Source: Flavobacteriales bacterium UBA7325 (lineage in GTDB: Bacteria > Bacteroidota > Bacteroidia > Flavobacteriales_D > Crocinitomicaceae). From it: 32,546 nucleotides of DNA. The notes under the pieces were generated by a model. The model was not told where the DNA came from. It saw nothing but the letters and a program-made list of their open reading frames with translations, and did not search any database. The stretch is from assembly GCA_002471375.1 (NCBI GenBank), contig DKPV01000033.1, positions 1 through 32,546 on the forward strand, given 5' to 3'. Within the stretch, counting starts at the first letter, position 1. Every line of letters starts with the position of its first letter. Shown in pieces: positions 1-9,196 of the stretch. Position numbers and translations under genes: made by a program.

Positions 1-3000
1 GGATTAGAGTATCGACTTGTAGGTCCTTTTAGAGGTGGCCGAAGTGCTGCTGTGACTGGAGTGCCAAATCAACCCAACCTTTATTACTTTGGCGCCACTG
101 GTGGCGGAATTTGGAAAACAAACAATGGCGGACGTCAATGGGAGAATATTTCTGACGGTTATTTTGGTGGAAGTATTGGTTCAATAGCAGTATCAAAAAG
201 TGACCCTAATGTTATTTACGTCGGTGGAGGTGAAAAGACAGTGAGAGGAAATGTATCTTCAGGTTACGGTATGTGGAAAAGTGTTGATGCTGGAAAAACA
301 TGGACAGCTTCAGGCTTACCAAAATCGCGTCATATTCCACGTATTGCTATTCATCCTACAAATCATAATATTGTATTTGCAGGTGTAATGGGTAATCTTT
401 ACAAGCCAACCGATGAACGTGGTATTTATAAAAGTACTGACGGCGGAAAAACATGGAAAAAGACATTATTTGTTAATGCAAATGCGGGTGTTGTAGACTT
501 AATAATGGACCCAACAAATCCTAGAATTTTATATGCTTCTACATGGCGAATTAATCGAACTCCCTACAGTCTAAATTCTGGAGGTGATGGTTCTGCATTA
601 TGGAAAAGTACGGATAATGGAGAAACATGGGCAGAAATTTCAAAAATGAAAGGTTTCCCAGAAGGAATTTTAGGTATTATAGGTGTTACAGTTTCACCTT
701 TAAATAATCAACGTGTTTGGGCTATTGTAGAAAATAAAGATAAAGGAGGTTTGTATAGAAGTGATGATGGTGGTGAATCTTGGAGACTAGTTAATAGTGA
801 ACGTAAATTACGCCAACGTGCATGGTATTATACACGTGTTTATGCAGATACTGACGATATTAATACGGTATATGTATTAAATGTAAGCTATCATAAGAGT
901 ACAGATGGAGGCAGAACATTTGGGAATTATCGTGCTCCTCATGGAGATCATCACGATTTATGGATTGCACCAGAAGACCCAAGCCGCATGATTATTGGAG
1001 ATGATGGTGGCGCACAAGTTACTTATGATGGTGGTGAAACATGGAGTACCTATCACAATCAACCAACATCACAATTTTATCGTGTAACAACAGATAATGC
1101 ATTTCCGTATAGGATTTATGCAGCCCAGCAAGACAATTCAACAGTAAGAATTCCTCATAGAACAAATGGTAGAGCCATATCAGAAGATGATTGGGAATCT
1201 ACTGCTGGTGGTGAAAGCGCTCATTTAGCACCGGATCCTTTGGATGATGATGTTGTATATGGAGGAAGTTATGGTGGGTATCTAACAAGGTATAATCACA
1301 ATACGGACATGAATCGTGCAATCAACGTGTGGCCTGACAATCCAATTGGATATGGTGCGGAGGGGATGAAGTACAGATTCCAATGGAATTTCCCTGTCTT
1401 TTTTTCACCACATGACGATAAGAAGATTTACACATGTTCCCAGTATTTGCATGTCTCACAAGATGGCGGTGAAAGCTGGAAAATTATTTCACCTGATTTA
1501 AGTCGTAACGATTCATTGAAATTAGTCTCTTCGGGTGGTCCAATTACGAAGGATAACACAGGGGTCGAGTATTACGCGACCATATTTTCTGCTGTTGAGT
1601 CTCAGCTAGAAAAAGATTTGTTGTGGTGTGGGTCAGATGATGGATTGCTCCATGTTTCTAGAGATGCTGGTGAAAATTGGAAAAATATAACTCCTAAGAA
1701 ATTACCAGAATGGTCCATTATTAATAGCATAGAGGTTGATCCTTTTAAAAAAGGCGGTCTATACGTCGCTGCGACAAAATATAAATCTGGAGACTATTCC
1801 CCGTATCTATACTATACTTCGGACTACGGCGAGAGTTGGGAGTTGATTACTAATGGGATTCCATCAAATCACTTCACGAGAGTTATACGTGCAGATCGTC
1901 ACGTAGAAGGCTTATTGTACTGCGGTACTGAATTCGGACTGTACATAAGCAAGGATCAAGGTGAAAACTGGAAGCCACTGCAGCTAAATTTACCGTTAGT
2001 TCCTATCACTGATATTGCACTTAAGGACAACGACATGATAGTTGCAACGCAAGGAAGAAGTTTTTGGATACTTGATGACCTAAACGTCATATGGGATGAA
2101 CTGAAACAAGCGACAAATACGAATGAATTGCGTCTATTTAGTGTTCACCCAACAGCAGGTTATGGTGGTGGAGGAGAAGAATCTATGACTAGAGGCACGA
2201 ATCATCATGAGGGTGTGCGATTTTATTACAATATACCTGAAGATGAAGACAGTGTAGCGTTGAGTTTTTATACAAATGATGGAAAGTTAATCAGAGCATT
2301 TAGCACAGATGTCAAGGATAAAAGTGATGAGTTGACTATTGAAAGTGGCATGAACATTTTCAATTGGGATACACGTTATGAAAAAGCAGATGATTTCGAA
2401 GGAATGTTAATGTGGTGGGGAACGCTAAATGGACCAAAGTGTCCCCCAGGCATGTACACTGCGCGCTTGAAAGTTGGATCGGATAGCGTAGATGTCCAAT
2501 TCGAGATTTTGTTGGATCCTAGAAGTGAAGGAAGCATTGAAGATAGACAAGCACAATTTGAATTCCTTTTGGAGATTAGAAATAAACTCGATGAGACTCA
2601 TGATGCAATTGCGAATATGAGAGCAATCAAACGTCAAATCGGGGCCTTAAGTGATAGAGTTGAGCCTGAGCTCTATCCAAAAGTGGTGGAAGAAGGAGAG
2701 CGGTTGGATTCTCTTATGACTTCAATCGAGCAGAAGCTTTATCAAACTAAACTGAAGAGTAATCAGGACATGTTGAACTTTCCGATTATGCTAAATAATA
2801 AATTGGCTCACGTTGCGTCATTAGCTAATATGGGGATATACAGACCAACTGCTCAGATGATTCAGGTAAAAGATGATTTAGTCTCAAAAATCAATGTAGA
2901 GCTCGAGTTATGGTATAAAATCAGAGATAAGGGATTACCTAAATTTAATGAGTTGATCCGTAATGAGAAGATTAATTTAATCGGTGTTAAAGAGGAGTAA
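1..3000 (+). CDS. Asp-box (VPS10/sortilin-like) glycosyl-hydrolase-type beta-propeller protein, 5' partial
   Basis: The reading frame is already open at base 1 and reads GLEYRLVGPFRGGRSAAVTG before the GTG at 52, so the true start lies upstream and this is a 3' fragment of about 1000 residues. About eleven Asp-box motifs (S-x-D-x-G-x-T/S-W; e.g. KSTDGGKTWKK, RSDDGGESWRL, SKDQGENWKPL) run from the start to about residue 650, as in VPS10/sortilin-like or BNR beta-propellers. The last 250 residues hold a beta-sandwich-like part (NIFNWDTRYEKAD, PPGMYTARL) and a helical tail. This is the pattern of the large Bacteroidota proteins annotated as glycosyl hydrolases, and enzymatic activity is unproven for most of them. 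No T9SS tail is present; it ends KINLIGVKEE. The next gene starts 1 base after the stop, so the two are probably co-transcribed. The family call is firm and the substrate unknown. Confidence 0.88.
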   Translation, partial: GLEYRLVGPFRGGRSAAVTGVPNQPNLYYFGATGGGIWKTNNGGRQWENISDGYFGGSIGSIAVSKSDPNVIYVGGGEKTVRGNVSSGYGMWKSVDAGKTWTASGLPKSRHIPRIAIHPTNHNIVFAGVMGNLYKPTDERGIYKSTDGGKTWKKTLFVNANAGVVDLIMDPTNPRILYASTWRINRTPYSLNSGGDGSALWKSTDNGETWAEISKMKGFPEGILGIIGVTVSPLNNQRVWAIVENKDKGGLYRSDDGGESWRLVNSERKLRQRAWYYTRVYADTDDINTVYVLNVSYHKSTDGGRTFGNYRAPHGDHHDLWIAPEDPSRMIIGDDGGAQVTYDGGETWSTYHNQPTSQFYRVTTDNAFPYRIYAAQQDNSTVRIPHRTNGRAISEDDWESTAGGESAHLAPDPLDDDVVYGGSYGGYLTRYNHNTDMNRAINVWPDNPIGYGAEGMKYRFQWNFPVFFSPHDDKKIYTCSQYLHVSQDGGESWKIISPDLSRNDSLKLVSSGGPITKDNTGVEYYATIFSAVESQLEKDLLWCGSDDGLLHVSRDAGENWKNITPKKLPEWSIINSIEVDPFKKGGLYVAATKYKSGDYSPYLYYTSDYGESWELITNGIPSNHFTRVIRADRHVEGLLYCGTEFGLYISKDQGENWKPLQLNLPLVPITDIALKDNDMIVATQGRSFWILDDLNVIWDELKQATNTNELRLFSVHPTAGYGGGGEESMTRGTNHHEGVRFYYNIPEDEDSVALSFYTNDGKLIRAFSTDVKDKSDELTIESGMNIFNWDTRYEKADDFEGMLMWWGTLNGPKCPPGMYTARLKVGSDSVDVQFEILLDPRSEGSIEDRQAQFEFLLEIRNKLDETHDAIANMRAIKRQIGALSDRVEPELYPKVVEEGERLDSLMTSIEQKLYQTKLKSNQDMLNFPIMLNNKLAHVASLANMGIYRPTAQMIQVKDDLVSKINVELELWYKIRDKGLPKFNELIRNEKINLIGVKEE

Positions 3001-3001
3001 G

Positions 3002-3592
3002 ATGAAAAGAAGTCTAGTTGTTTTAATGCTGTTTTCGATGTTCTACTCAATGCGCTGTTCGGCACAATTTGATGAATACAATTCGGGTCGTCATAAAGTA
3101 GATCAGAAGCTAATGATCGGTTTGGGCTCCTGGGCTTCATTAAATATAATTGGAAGTGGCATTGGTTGGGCTACAGCTCCAAATGATGAAATGAAAAGTT
3201 TTCACCAGATGAATGTCATGTGGAACACTGTAAATCTAGGATTGGCAATTCCCGGTTATATAAAATCAAGAAGAGCTAACTCGTCTTTAAATCCGGCTGA
3301 AACACTGGAAGAACAGCGGAAGACTGAAACCGTTTTTCTCTTTAATGCTGGATTGGATCTTGCTTACATTTCGGGGGGATTATTATTGCGTAGTGAGGCT
3401 AAATCGAATTTGGAAAAATCAGCTGCATACAAAGGATTTGGAAACAGTTTACTCGTGCAAGGTGGATTTCTGCTTGTCTTTGATTGGATTGCTTATGGAA
3501 TTCATCGTTCTCGATCCAAAAAAGAACTACAGCCCTTTTTTGAGAAAATAGAGATTAGCGACTCAGGTTTAGGATTGAAATACAAGCTCTAA
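3002..3592 (+). CDS. small exported/membrane protein, DUF6992-like
   Basis: This encodes 196 residues. I chose the ATG at 3002 because it is 1 base after the upstream stop and AAAGAGGAG, a ribosome-binding-like stretch, overlaps that stop; an in-frame ATG at 2984 would lie inside the previous gene. The N-terminus (RSLVVLMLFSMFYSMRCSAQ) is a signal peptide ending near residue 24. Hydrophobic segments follow (LGSWASLNIIGSGIGWATA, VNLGLAIPGYI, NAGLDLAYISGGLLL, SLLVQGGFLLVFDWIAYG). The pattern 'SWA.lNi..gg.g......FH.MN..WN.vNlgia..Gy' recalls a Bacteroidota membrane family of unknown function that I remember as DUF6992; that name is from memory. It probably forms an operon with the Asp-box gene. 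It converges with the next gene only 6 bp away, leaving no room for a separate terminator. Confidence 0.8.
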   Translation: MKRSLVVLMLFSMFYSMRCSAQFDEYNSGRHKVDQKLMIGLGSWASLNIIGSGIGWATAPNDEMKSFHQMNVMWNTVNLGLAIPGYIKSRRANSSLNPAETLEEQRKTETVFLFNAGLDLAYISGGLLLRSEAKSNLEKSAAYKGFGNSLLVQGGFLLVFDWIAYGIHRSRSKKELQPFFEKIEISDSGLGLKYKL

Positions 3593-3598
3593 ACTCGA

Positions 3599-5053
3599 TT
3601 AAACCTTTCGTTTAAGTATTACAAGCGCGTGGTCATCATACTCGACTTCCCATTCAGCTGAAACTTTCAGTTCGTCCGTAAATAAATCGAACTCTTTTGG
3701 ATCCATTGGATAGGTGCCTTCTTTTGCGGAGAAGACAACAAATTCGGCGTTTTTAATTACTGGGAAGTGATAAATGTGATCTCTTAGTGCGAGGTGCGGA
3801 ACAAACTGAGATTGCGAGGAGATGATCGCGTCCTTCGGGATGTTATCAAGAGCCTGATGAACCTCCTTGACATTGTAGTCCTTTGTATAGTGCGCCTCTT
3901 TGTAGATGCGTATTCTCGTTTTATCGATGTATGCTGTGGGATTATCCATGATTCGAATCGCAGAAGCTAAACCTAACACCAATGTCGTATACATCACAAT
4001 AGTGGAGATTTTGGGCTTCTTGAAATCTCGGATGACACTAAAGGCGCCGATGGCTAGAATGGGTGCAAATTCTATGCTGTATTGGTCAGAAACACCCCAC
4101 ATACTGTAATTGTCATGAAATAACTTCTGAAAATAGATTGGAATCAGCATTAAAAGATACTGTGGTTTCCAGAATAAAAGTGGTAATCCAGAGAATATAA
4201 GAATTACGTGTAATTCTAGTTTCACGTAATCTCCAAAAGGATCTCCGGTATGATTTACAAACATTGTCTGTATGGAGTCTATCGGGTGTGATAGTAGGTA
4301 GATTATCGCCTCTTTAAACCCTGAGCCAAGAATTGAATAATCGAAATGAGCATATTCATTACTGGTTGCAATAGCGGGCATGACTATGGAGGTGACCATC
4401 ACAAAGAAGATAAAACATCCCAAAGCGGAAAATGCTAGGAAGTTCCTTAACAGTTTGTCTTTTCGGTATTCCCAAAGGAGGCCCAATGAAATGAAACCAA
4501 CCCAAAGTGAGACATTTTCTTTCGCTAAAATGATGACAAAAAGAAGTATGGCACTCGTAATAAGTCGCCTTCCTCTAATGTGGTAAAGCAGCCATGGGAC
4601 AAGCATGGCAGCAATCACATTGCTATGATAATCGAATGACACTGCCCCATAAACACCAAAAAATGTATAGAAGTAAATAGCGGCTGGTAATGCGAAGCGC
4701 TTAGAAGTCTCTTGCGCATCGAAATACTTAAAGACGCCCCATCCTCCGATAAGCAAGAAGGTTATTTGAACTACAAGTAAGGTGTACGTTTTAAAGATGA
4801 GTGAGAGGGGAGAAAATATGATAAGGTAAATATCAAAATGGTCTGCAAGCAGATTCTCGGGTTCTTGAAGGAAAGCTGTACTGTCGTTCCATTGGAAGTG
4901 AGTATAGTCATACAAGGCATTGGTATAAGCACCAAGATCAAGCGCATAAGTTCTGAAATTGTAATGGTTCACCAATGAGATAAGCGAGTAAATTGCTGCG
5001 AATATTATCGTAGTAATGATCAGCGCACGATACTTTGTGGTGAAGGATTTCAT
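3599..5053 (-). CDS. DUF2079 family polytopic membrane protein
   Basis: This encodes 484 residues with an ATG start at 5053. It has about ten hydrophobic membrane segments, starting with ALIITTIIFAAIYSLISLV (about residues 10-28). A motif typical of DUF2079 follows: YALDLGAYTNALYDYTH (about 36-52), then ENLLADHFDIYLIIFSPLSL with a conserved H-F region. DUF2079 proteins are predicted inner-membrane proteins whose topology resembles GT-C glycosyltransferases; substrate and reaction are not established. The soluble C-terminus (from about 385; KTRIRIYKEAHYTKDYNVKE onward) contains IPKDAIISSQSQFVPHLALR, which recurs in this family. It is transcribed alone, convergent with the upstream plus-strand pair and divergent from the next gene. 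Confidence 0.8.
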   Translation of the reverse strand: MKSFTTKYRALIITTIIFAAIYSLISLVNHYNFRTYALDLGAYTNALYDYTHFQWNDSTAFLQEPENLLADHFDIYLIIFSPLSLIFKTYTLLVVQITFLLIGGWGVFKYFDAQETSKRFALPAAIYFYTFFGVYGAVSFDYHSNVIAAMLVPWLLYHIRGRRLITSAILLFVIILAKENVSLWVGFISLGLLWEYRKDKLLRNFLAFSALGCFIFFVMVTSIVMPAIATSNEYAHFDYSILGSGFKEAIIYLLSHPIDSIQTMFVNHTGDPFGDYVKLELHVILIFSGLPLLFWKPQYLLMLIPIYFQKLFHDNYSMWGVSDQYSIEFAPILAIGAFSVIRDFKKPKISTIVMYTTLVLGLASAIRIMDNPTAYIDKTRIRIYKEAHYTKDYNVKEVHQALDNIPKDAIISSQSQFVPHLALRDHIYHFPVIKNAEFVVFSAKEGTYPMDPKEFDLFTDELKVSAEWEVEYDDHALVILKRKV

Positions 5054-5281
5054 AGGCTAAAAATACAATTAAAACAAAATAATGCATACAGTTGAATAAG
5101 TAAGTCAATCAGATGAATCAACCCATAAGTTCCTAGATGCTCGTTCTAAATTGATGGATTTATCTTTTGGGATTGCATAAATGCCTATTGGGACTGTCTT
5201 ATATGAGGATTGAACAGGCCTTCTGATCAGATTATTACTGAATTCTCAATTTTCGGGTATTTATGCAATTTCGTACTTTAG

Positions 5282-7633
5282 ATGAAAATATTATCATTTA
5301 TGAAATTAGTTCTAGGATTACTAGCTATATCTTTCTCTCTTTCTACATTTTCACAGCTTAACATGAATCAGTTGGGTCGTATTGGTTATGACACGCTTCA
5401 TAATGCGGTGTTAAATGATGTTTGGGCTTATGTTGATGAGGATGGAAATGAATATGGTCTTGTCGGAACTACTGAAGGGACTGGAGTAGTTGACCTCGCT
5501 GATCCTTCTGCGCCTGTGGAGATCTTTTGGGAGCCCGGTACGAACTCGACATGGAGAGATTTGAAAACATTTGGTGATTACGCTTATATAACTACCGAGG
5601 CAAACGAAGGATTGCTGATCATTGATATGACATCGTTGCCGTTGTCGGCTGCATTTCCTACAAATTATTATTTCGGTCCATCTGGTTTTGAATGGCAATC
5701 AGCACATAATATTTACATAGATTCGGCTGGTTATGCGTATATCTTTGGAGCCAATAGGGATAATGGAGGAGTAATTATTCTTGATCTGAATACAGATCCA
5801 ATGAACCCAGTAGAGGTAGGGGTATTTGATAATTGGTATGTTCATGATGGATATGTACAAGGCAATACCATGTTCCTTGCACATATTGGTGAAGGTACAA
5901 TAAGCGTCGTTGATGTTACAGATAAGGTGAATCCTGTGCTACTAGGAACGAAGACTACACCAAGTACTTTCGCTCATAATATTTGGCCATCAACAAATGG
6001 AAATTTCGCTTTTACAACAGATGAATTACCTTTTTCATATCTAACTGCTTACGATGTCACAGATCCAGCGAATATGATCGAGGTAGATAGAATTCAGTCG
6101 TCTCCCGGTTCAGGGACTATCCCGCACAATGTTCATGTCATGGGAGATTACATGGTGACAAGTCATTATTCTGATGGAGTGGTTATACATGATGTTAGTT
6201 ATCCATATAATATGGTAGAGGTGGGGTATTTCGAAACCTACCCAACTCAGACAACAGGCTATGATGGATGTTGGGGCGCATATCCATTTCTCCCATCGGG
6301 AATCGTACTTGCAACGGATCGAACTGAGGGATTTTTTGTTCTCGGCGCGAACTATATGAAGGCAGCGTACTTAGAAGGAACTGTTGTTGATGCCGCTACC
6401 CTTTTGCCATTAGATCTAGTGGATATTCAAATTACTGGAGATGATCAAATAGAGGATACAGATGTTAGTGGATTCTATGCAACGGGAATTGCAACTGCAG
6501 GATCTTATGACGTGACATATTCAAAAATTGGATATTATCCTCAAACAATCTCCGTTCCTATGGTGAATGACGTGATCTATACGCAAGATGTTCAATTAGT
6601 TCCGATCCCACCCTATAGTCTAGCTGTTACTGTGATAGATCTCGGTACCGGACTTCCTGTTTTAAATGCGGATATTCGACTAAAAGCTAGTCTATTGACA
6701 CATGAAGGCGTGACAAACGCATTAGGTCAAGAAAACTTCACACTTTATTACGAGGAGAGTTACGATATAACGGTAGGTCATTGGGGGCATGTTACGGAAT
6801 GCTTCTCTCAGGTTATTGATAATTCAACGGGTTCACTTACTGTTTATATAGAACGAGGTATATATGATGATTTTGCGTTTGACTTTGGTTGGTCGACTAA
6901 TTCGACTGCTGCAACTGGTTTGTGGGAAAGAGGAATCCCATTTGGAACAAGTTCTGGTTCTGCTCCAGATGCGGATTACGTAAATGACTGTGATTCCTAT
7001 GCGTATTTAACAGGTAACGATAGTAATCCTGATCCAGATTTTGATGATGTGGATGCCGGTGCGGTTACTCTAGTCTCTCCGGTGATAGATCTTTCTGGTT
7101 TCGCAGATCCTTACGTGAATTACGTACGTTGGTTCTACACAAAATGGGGCCCAAATCCACCGGATGATTCCTTACGAATTGAAGTTTCGAATGGGATGGA
7201 TGTTGTGGAAATTGACGCGGTTGGAGATGAGCCCTCTACATTCGGAATATGGCAACCACAATCGATTCGATTATTAGATCATATTGCACTAACTTCAACG
7301 ATGCAGTTCTTTTTTAAGACAAGCGATTTCGATCCTGACGTAAACATTACAGAAGCCGGTGTAGATTTATTTTTCATTAATGAAAGTGCTGTAGGACTTG
7401 AGGAGGCTGATCTTGAAAAGATAATTGTTGCTCCAAATCCTACCAATGGAATTGTGAAAGTTTCGAATTTGCTAGAGGCTGAGCCATACGAACTTAGAAA
7501 TGTGAATGGACAGCTGGTTCAGTCAGGAACTATTTCTCCTGCTTCTGATGTTTTAGACCTAAACAGCTTTGATTCTGGGATCTATTTTCTTTCGACAGCT
7601 GGACAAGTTGTTAAGATTTTTAAAACTAAATAG
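5282..7633 (+). CDS. choice-of-anchor B family secreted protein with T9SS sorting domain
   Basis: This encodes 783 residues. A signal peptide ends near FSLSTFSQ (residue 25). Residues 26-355 are a beta-propeller of LVIVD-type repeats (GVVDLADPSAPVEIFWEPG, ISVVDVTDKVNPVLLGTK, VVIHDVSYPYNMVEVGYF) with the motif HNIYIDSAGYAYIFGA, which is the choice-of-anchor-B arrangement. Two carboxypeptidase-regulatory-like beta-sandwiches follow (about 362-440 and 445-520), then a jelly-roll-like domain (about 530-690; DDFAFDFGWS ... FFFKTSDFDPD). The tail from about 703 contains IIVAPNPTNGIVKVSN and DSGIYFLSTAGQVVKIFK, a classic T9SS type A sorting domain. It is therefore predicted to cross the inner membrane by Sec and the outer membrane by T9SS, ending anchored or released. 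It stands alone in the map. Domain calls are firm; the ligand is unknown. Confidence 0.9.
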   Translation: MKILSFMKLVLGLLAISFSLSTFSQLNMNQLGRIGYDTLHNAVLNDVWAYVDEDGNEYGLVGTTEGTGVVDLADPSAPVEIFWEPGTNSTWRDLKTFGDYAYITTEANEGLLIIDMTSLPLSAAFPTNYYFGPSGFEWQSAHNIYIDSAGYAYIFGANRDNGGVIILDLNTDPMNPVEVGVFDNWYVHDGYVQGNTMFLAHIGEGTISVVDVTDKVNPVLLGTKTTPSTFAHNIWPSTNGNFAFTTDELPFSYLTAYDVTDPANMIEVDRIQSSPGSGTIPHNVHVMGDYMVTSHYSDGVVIHDVSYPYNMVEVGYFETYPTQTTGYDGCWGAYPFLPSGIVLATDRTEGFFVLGANYMKAAYLEGTVVDAATLLPLDLVDIQITGDDQIEDTDVSGFYATGIATAGSYDVTYSKIGYYPQTISVPMVNDVIYTQDVQLVPIPPYSLAVTVIDLGTGLPVLNADIRLKASLLTHEGVTNALGQENFTLYYEESYDITVGHWGHVTECFSQVIDNSTGSLTVYIERGIYDDFAFDFGWSTNSTAATGLWERGIPFGTSSGSAPDADYVNDCDSYAYLTGNDSNPDPDFDDVDAGAVTLVSPVIDLSGFADPYVNYVRWFYTKWGPNPPDDSLRIEVSNGMDVVEIDAVGDEPSTFGIWQPQSIRLLDHIALTSTMQFFFKTSDFDPDVNITEAGVDLFFINESAVGLEEADLEKIIVAPNPTNGIVKVSNLLEAEPYELRNVNGQLVQSGTISPASDVLDLNSFDSGIYFLSTAGQVVKIFKTK

Positions 7634-7674
7634 CGCTTACTACGTATTCATTACTAAGCACGAATGAGATTGAT

Positions 7675-7682
7675 TATATTTG
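7675..7682 (+). promoter_or_regulatory. Bacteroidota -7 box upstream of the glycosyltransferase operon
   Basis: TATATTTG matches the Bacteroidota sigma-A -7 consensus TAnnTTTG exactly. It lies 21 bases before the TTG start at 7704, leaving a leader of roughly 10-15 nt. A -33 TTG is not obvious at the expected distance. The call is by motif only. Confidence 0.5.
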
Positions 7683-7703
7683 TGCAACTAATTTGCAATC
7701 ACG

Positions 7704-8663
7704 TTGGATTTGAAAATCGATATTTCTGTTGTAGTCCCTCTATTTAATGAGGATGAATCATTGCCTGAACTTCATGCATGGATAAAGAAAGTTATGGATG
7801 AGAATTCATACTCTTATGAAATCGTTTTTATAGATGATGGCAGTAAGGATGATTCATGGAATGTAATTGATGGCCTCGCGAAAAAATTCAGTGAAGTTAA
7901 AGGCATTAAATTTCAGCGAAATTATGGGAAGTCTGCGGCGCTACAAAAAGGTTTTGAAGCTGTTGCCGGCAATGTTGTAATCACGATGGACGCAGATCTT
8001 CAGGATTCACCAGATGAAATTCCAGAACTTTACCGCATGATCATGGAAGATGATTTCGATATGGTATCGGGTTGGAAGAAGAAGAGATATGATCCGATAA
8101 CAAAGACGATTCCGACAAAATTATACAATTGGGCTGCAAGAAGAATTACAGGCATCAAGCTACATGATTTTAATTGTGGATTAAAAGCATACAAGAAAAT
8201 TGTAGTTAAGAGCATTGAATTATATGGGGATATGCACAGGTATATTCCACCATTGGCGAAATACGCAGGTTTTACGAATATCGGAGAGAAAGTTGTTCAG
8301 CATAGAGCAAGACAATATGGTGTTACGAAATTTGGATTGAATCGCTTTTTAAATGGCCCTCTTGATTTGATGACCGTAGCTTTTATGGGGAAATTTGGCA
8401 AGAAGCCAATGCACTTCTTCGGGGCAATCGGAACATTACTTTTTCTAGTTGGATTTGGATTTGCGCTTTGGTTGGGTGTGGACAAGCTCTTCATTGATAA
8501 AGGAGCTCGTTTGATTGCTGAGCGAACAGAATTTTATATTTCTTTGGCTTCCATGATAATTGGATCCCAATTCTTTTTGGCCGGCTTTGTTTCAGAACTT
8601 ATCGGTCGTAGTTCATCAGGCAGAAACAATTACCTTGTTGAAAAGACATTAAATGTCGATTGA
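7704..8663 (+). CDS. GtrB/DPM1-like family 2 glycosyltransferase with two C-terminal membrane helices
   Basis: This encodes 319 residues. There is no ATG near the 5' end. An in-frame TAA at 7689 limits the start to TTG 7704 or TTG 7710; either fits the -7 box at 7675. The GT-A fold shows SVVVPLFNEDESL (8-20), the nucleotide-binding DDG (44-46), RNYGKSAALQKGF (72-84), the metal-binding DADLQD (96-101), HDFNCGLKAY (154-163) and RARQYGVTKFG (211-221). Two membrane helices follow (about 235-258 and 277-300). This is the layout of GtrB/dolichol-phosphate-mannose-synthase-like enzymes, which transfer a sugar from a nucleotide donor to undecaprenyl phosphate at the cytoplasmic face of the inner membrane. 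It overlaps the next gene by 11 bp, so the two are translationally coupled. The donor sugar is unknown. Confidence 0.92.
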   Translation: MDLKIDISVVVPLFNEDESLPELHAWIKKVMDENSYSYEIVFIDDGSKDDSWNVIDGLAKKFSEVKGIKFQRNYGKSAALQKGFEAVAGNVVITMDADLQDSPDEIPELYRMIMEDDFDMVSGWKKKRYDPITKTIPTKLYNWAARRITGIKLHDFNCGLKAYKKIVVKSIELYGDMHRYIPPLAKYAGFTNIGEKVVQHRARQYGVTKFGLNRFLNGPLDLMTVAFMGKFGKKPMHFFGAIGTLLFLVGFGFALWLGVDKLFIDKGARLIAERTEFYISLASMIIGSQFFLAGFVSELIGRSSSGRNNYLVEKTLNVD

Positions 8664-9195
8664 TCACTGGAATATAGATGGTACATGGACTCTCTTCCTT
8701 GATCGAGATGGGGTAATTAATGAGCGAAACATGAATGGGTATATCACGAAAGTGGAGGATTTTGTGTTTCTAGATCATGCTGTGAAATCAATCGCAAGAC
8801 TTTCCAGATTCTTTAATCGAATTATTGTGGTAACAAACCAGCAAGGTGTAGGTAAAGGCCTAATGTCTGAACGTAACGTTTTGGAAATCCATACTTATAT
8901 GTGCGATGAGATTCATGTGGCTGGTGGCACTATTGATAAGTGCTATTTCGCACCGAATCTTAAGGGGGCAGAAGATGATATGAGAAAGCCGAATTCAGCA
9001 ATGGCAGAATTGGCGAAAATGCAATTCCCTGAAATTGAATTTGAAAAAAGTATTATGGTAGGTGATACTGACTCTGATATATTGTTTGGCAAGAATGTTG
9101 GTATGAAGACAGTAAGGATTCAAACAGAGGAGCCAATTAATATAGAGGCGGATCTTACCGTATTGAATTTGAATGAATTTTTGAAAGTAGTTTAG
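8653..9195 (+). CDS. HAD-IIIA phosphatase, GmhB/HisB-N-like
   Basis: This encodes 180 residues with ATG at 8653 inside the end of the glycosyltransferase gene (11-bp overlap). Motif I is FLDRDGVIN with catalytic D17 and D19; motif II is VVTNQQGVGKG (T61, N62); RKP (111-113) supplies the motif III basic residue; motif IV is GDTDSD (137-142). This is the signature of HAD-IIIA phosphatases such as D-glycero-D-manno-heptose-1,7-bisphosphate 7-phosphatase (GmhB) and the HisB N-domain. The loop before RKP, which in GmhB holds a C-x-H...C-x-C zinc site, has a single Cys here (C97, in DKCYFAPNLKG), so the zinc knuckle is absent. The gene partner suggests a sugar-phosphate substrate made for the neighbouring transferase, but this is inference. 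Confidence 0.85.
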   Translation: MSIDHWNIDGTWTLFLDRDGVINERNMNGYITKVEDFVFLDHAVKSIARLSRFFNRIIVVTNQQGVGKGLMSERNVLEIHTYMCDEIHVAGGTIDKCYFAPNLKGAEDDMRKPNSAMAELAKMQFPEIEFEKSIMVGDTDSDILFGKNVGMKTVRIQTEEPINIEADLTVLNLNEFLKVV

Positions 9196-9196
9196 C

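Noticed and set aside
1..3000. Repeated GG-x-x-W-type segments that might suggest a DNA repeat array
   Set aside because: They are protein-level Asp-box motifs with variable DNA spacing, not a CRISPR array or satellite.
3906..4586. Plus-strand frames antisense to the DUF2079 gene
   Set aside because: They are shadows of a firmly recognised membrane protein and have no coding character of their own.
5105..5245. Minus-strand open frame of 46 codons (RRPVQSSYKTVPIGIYAIPK then KDKSINLERASRNLWVDSS) between the DUF2079 and choice-of-anchor-B genes
   Set aside because: It has no start codon, no recognised family, and this length occurs by chance in AT-rich spacers. It may be a remnant, but the evidence is too thin.
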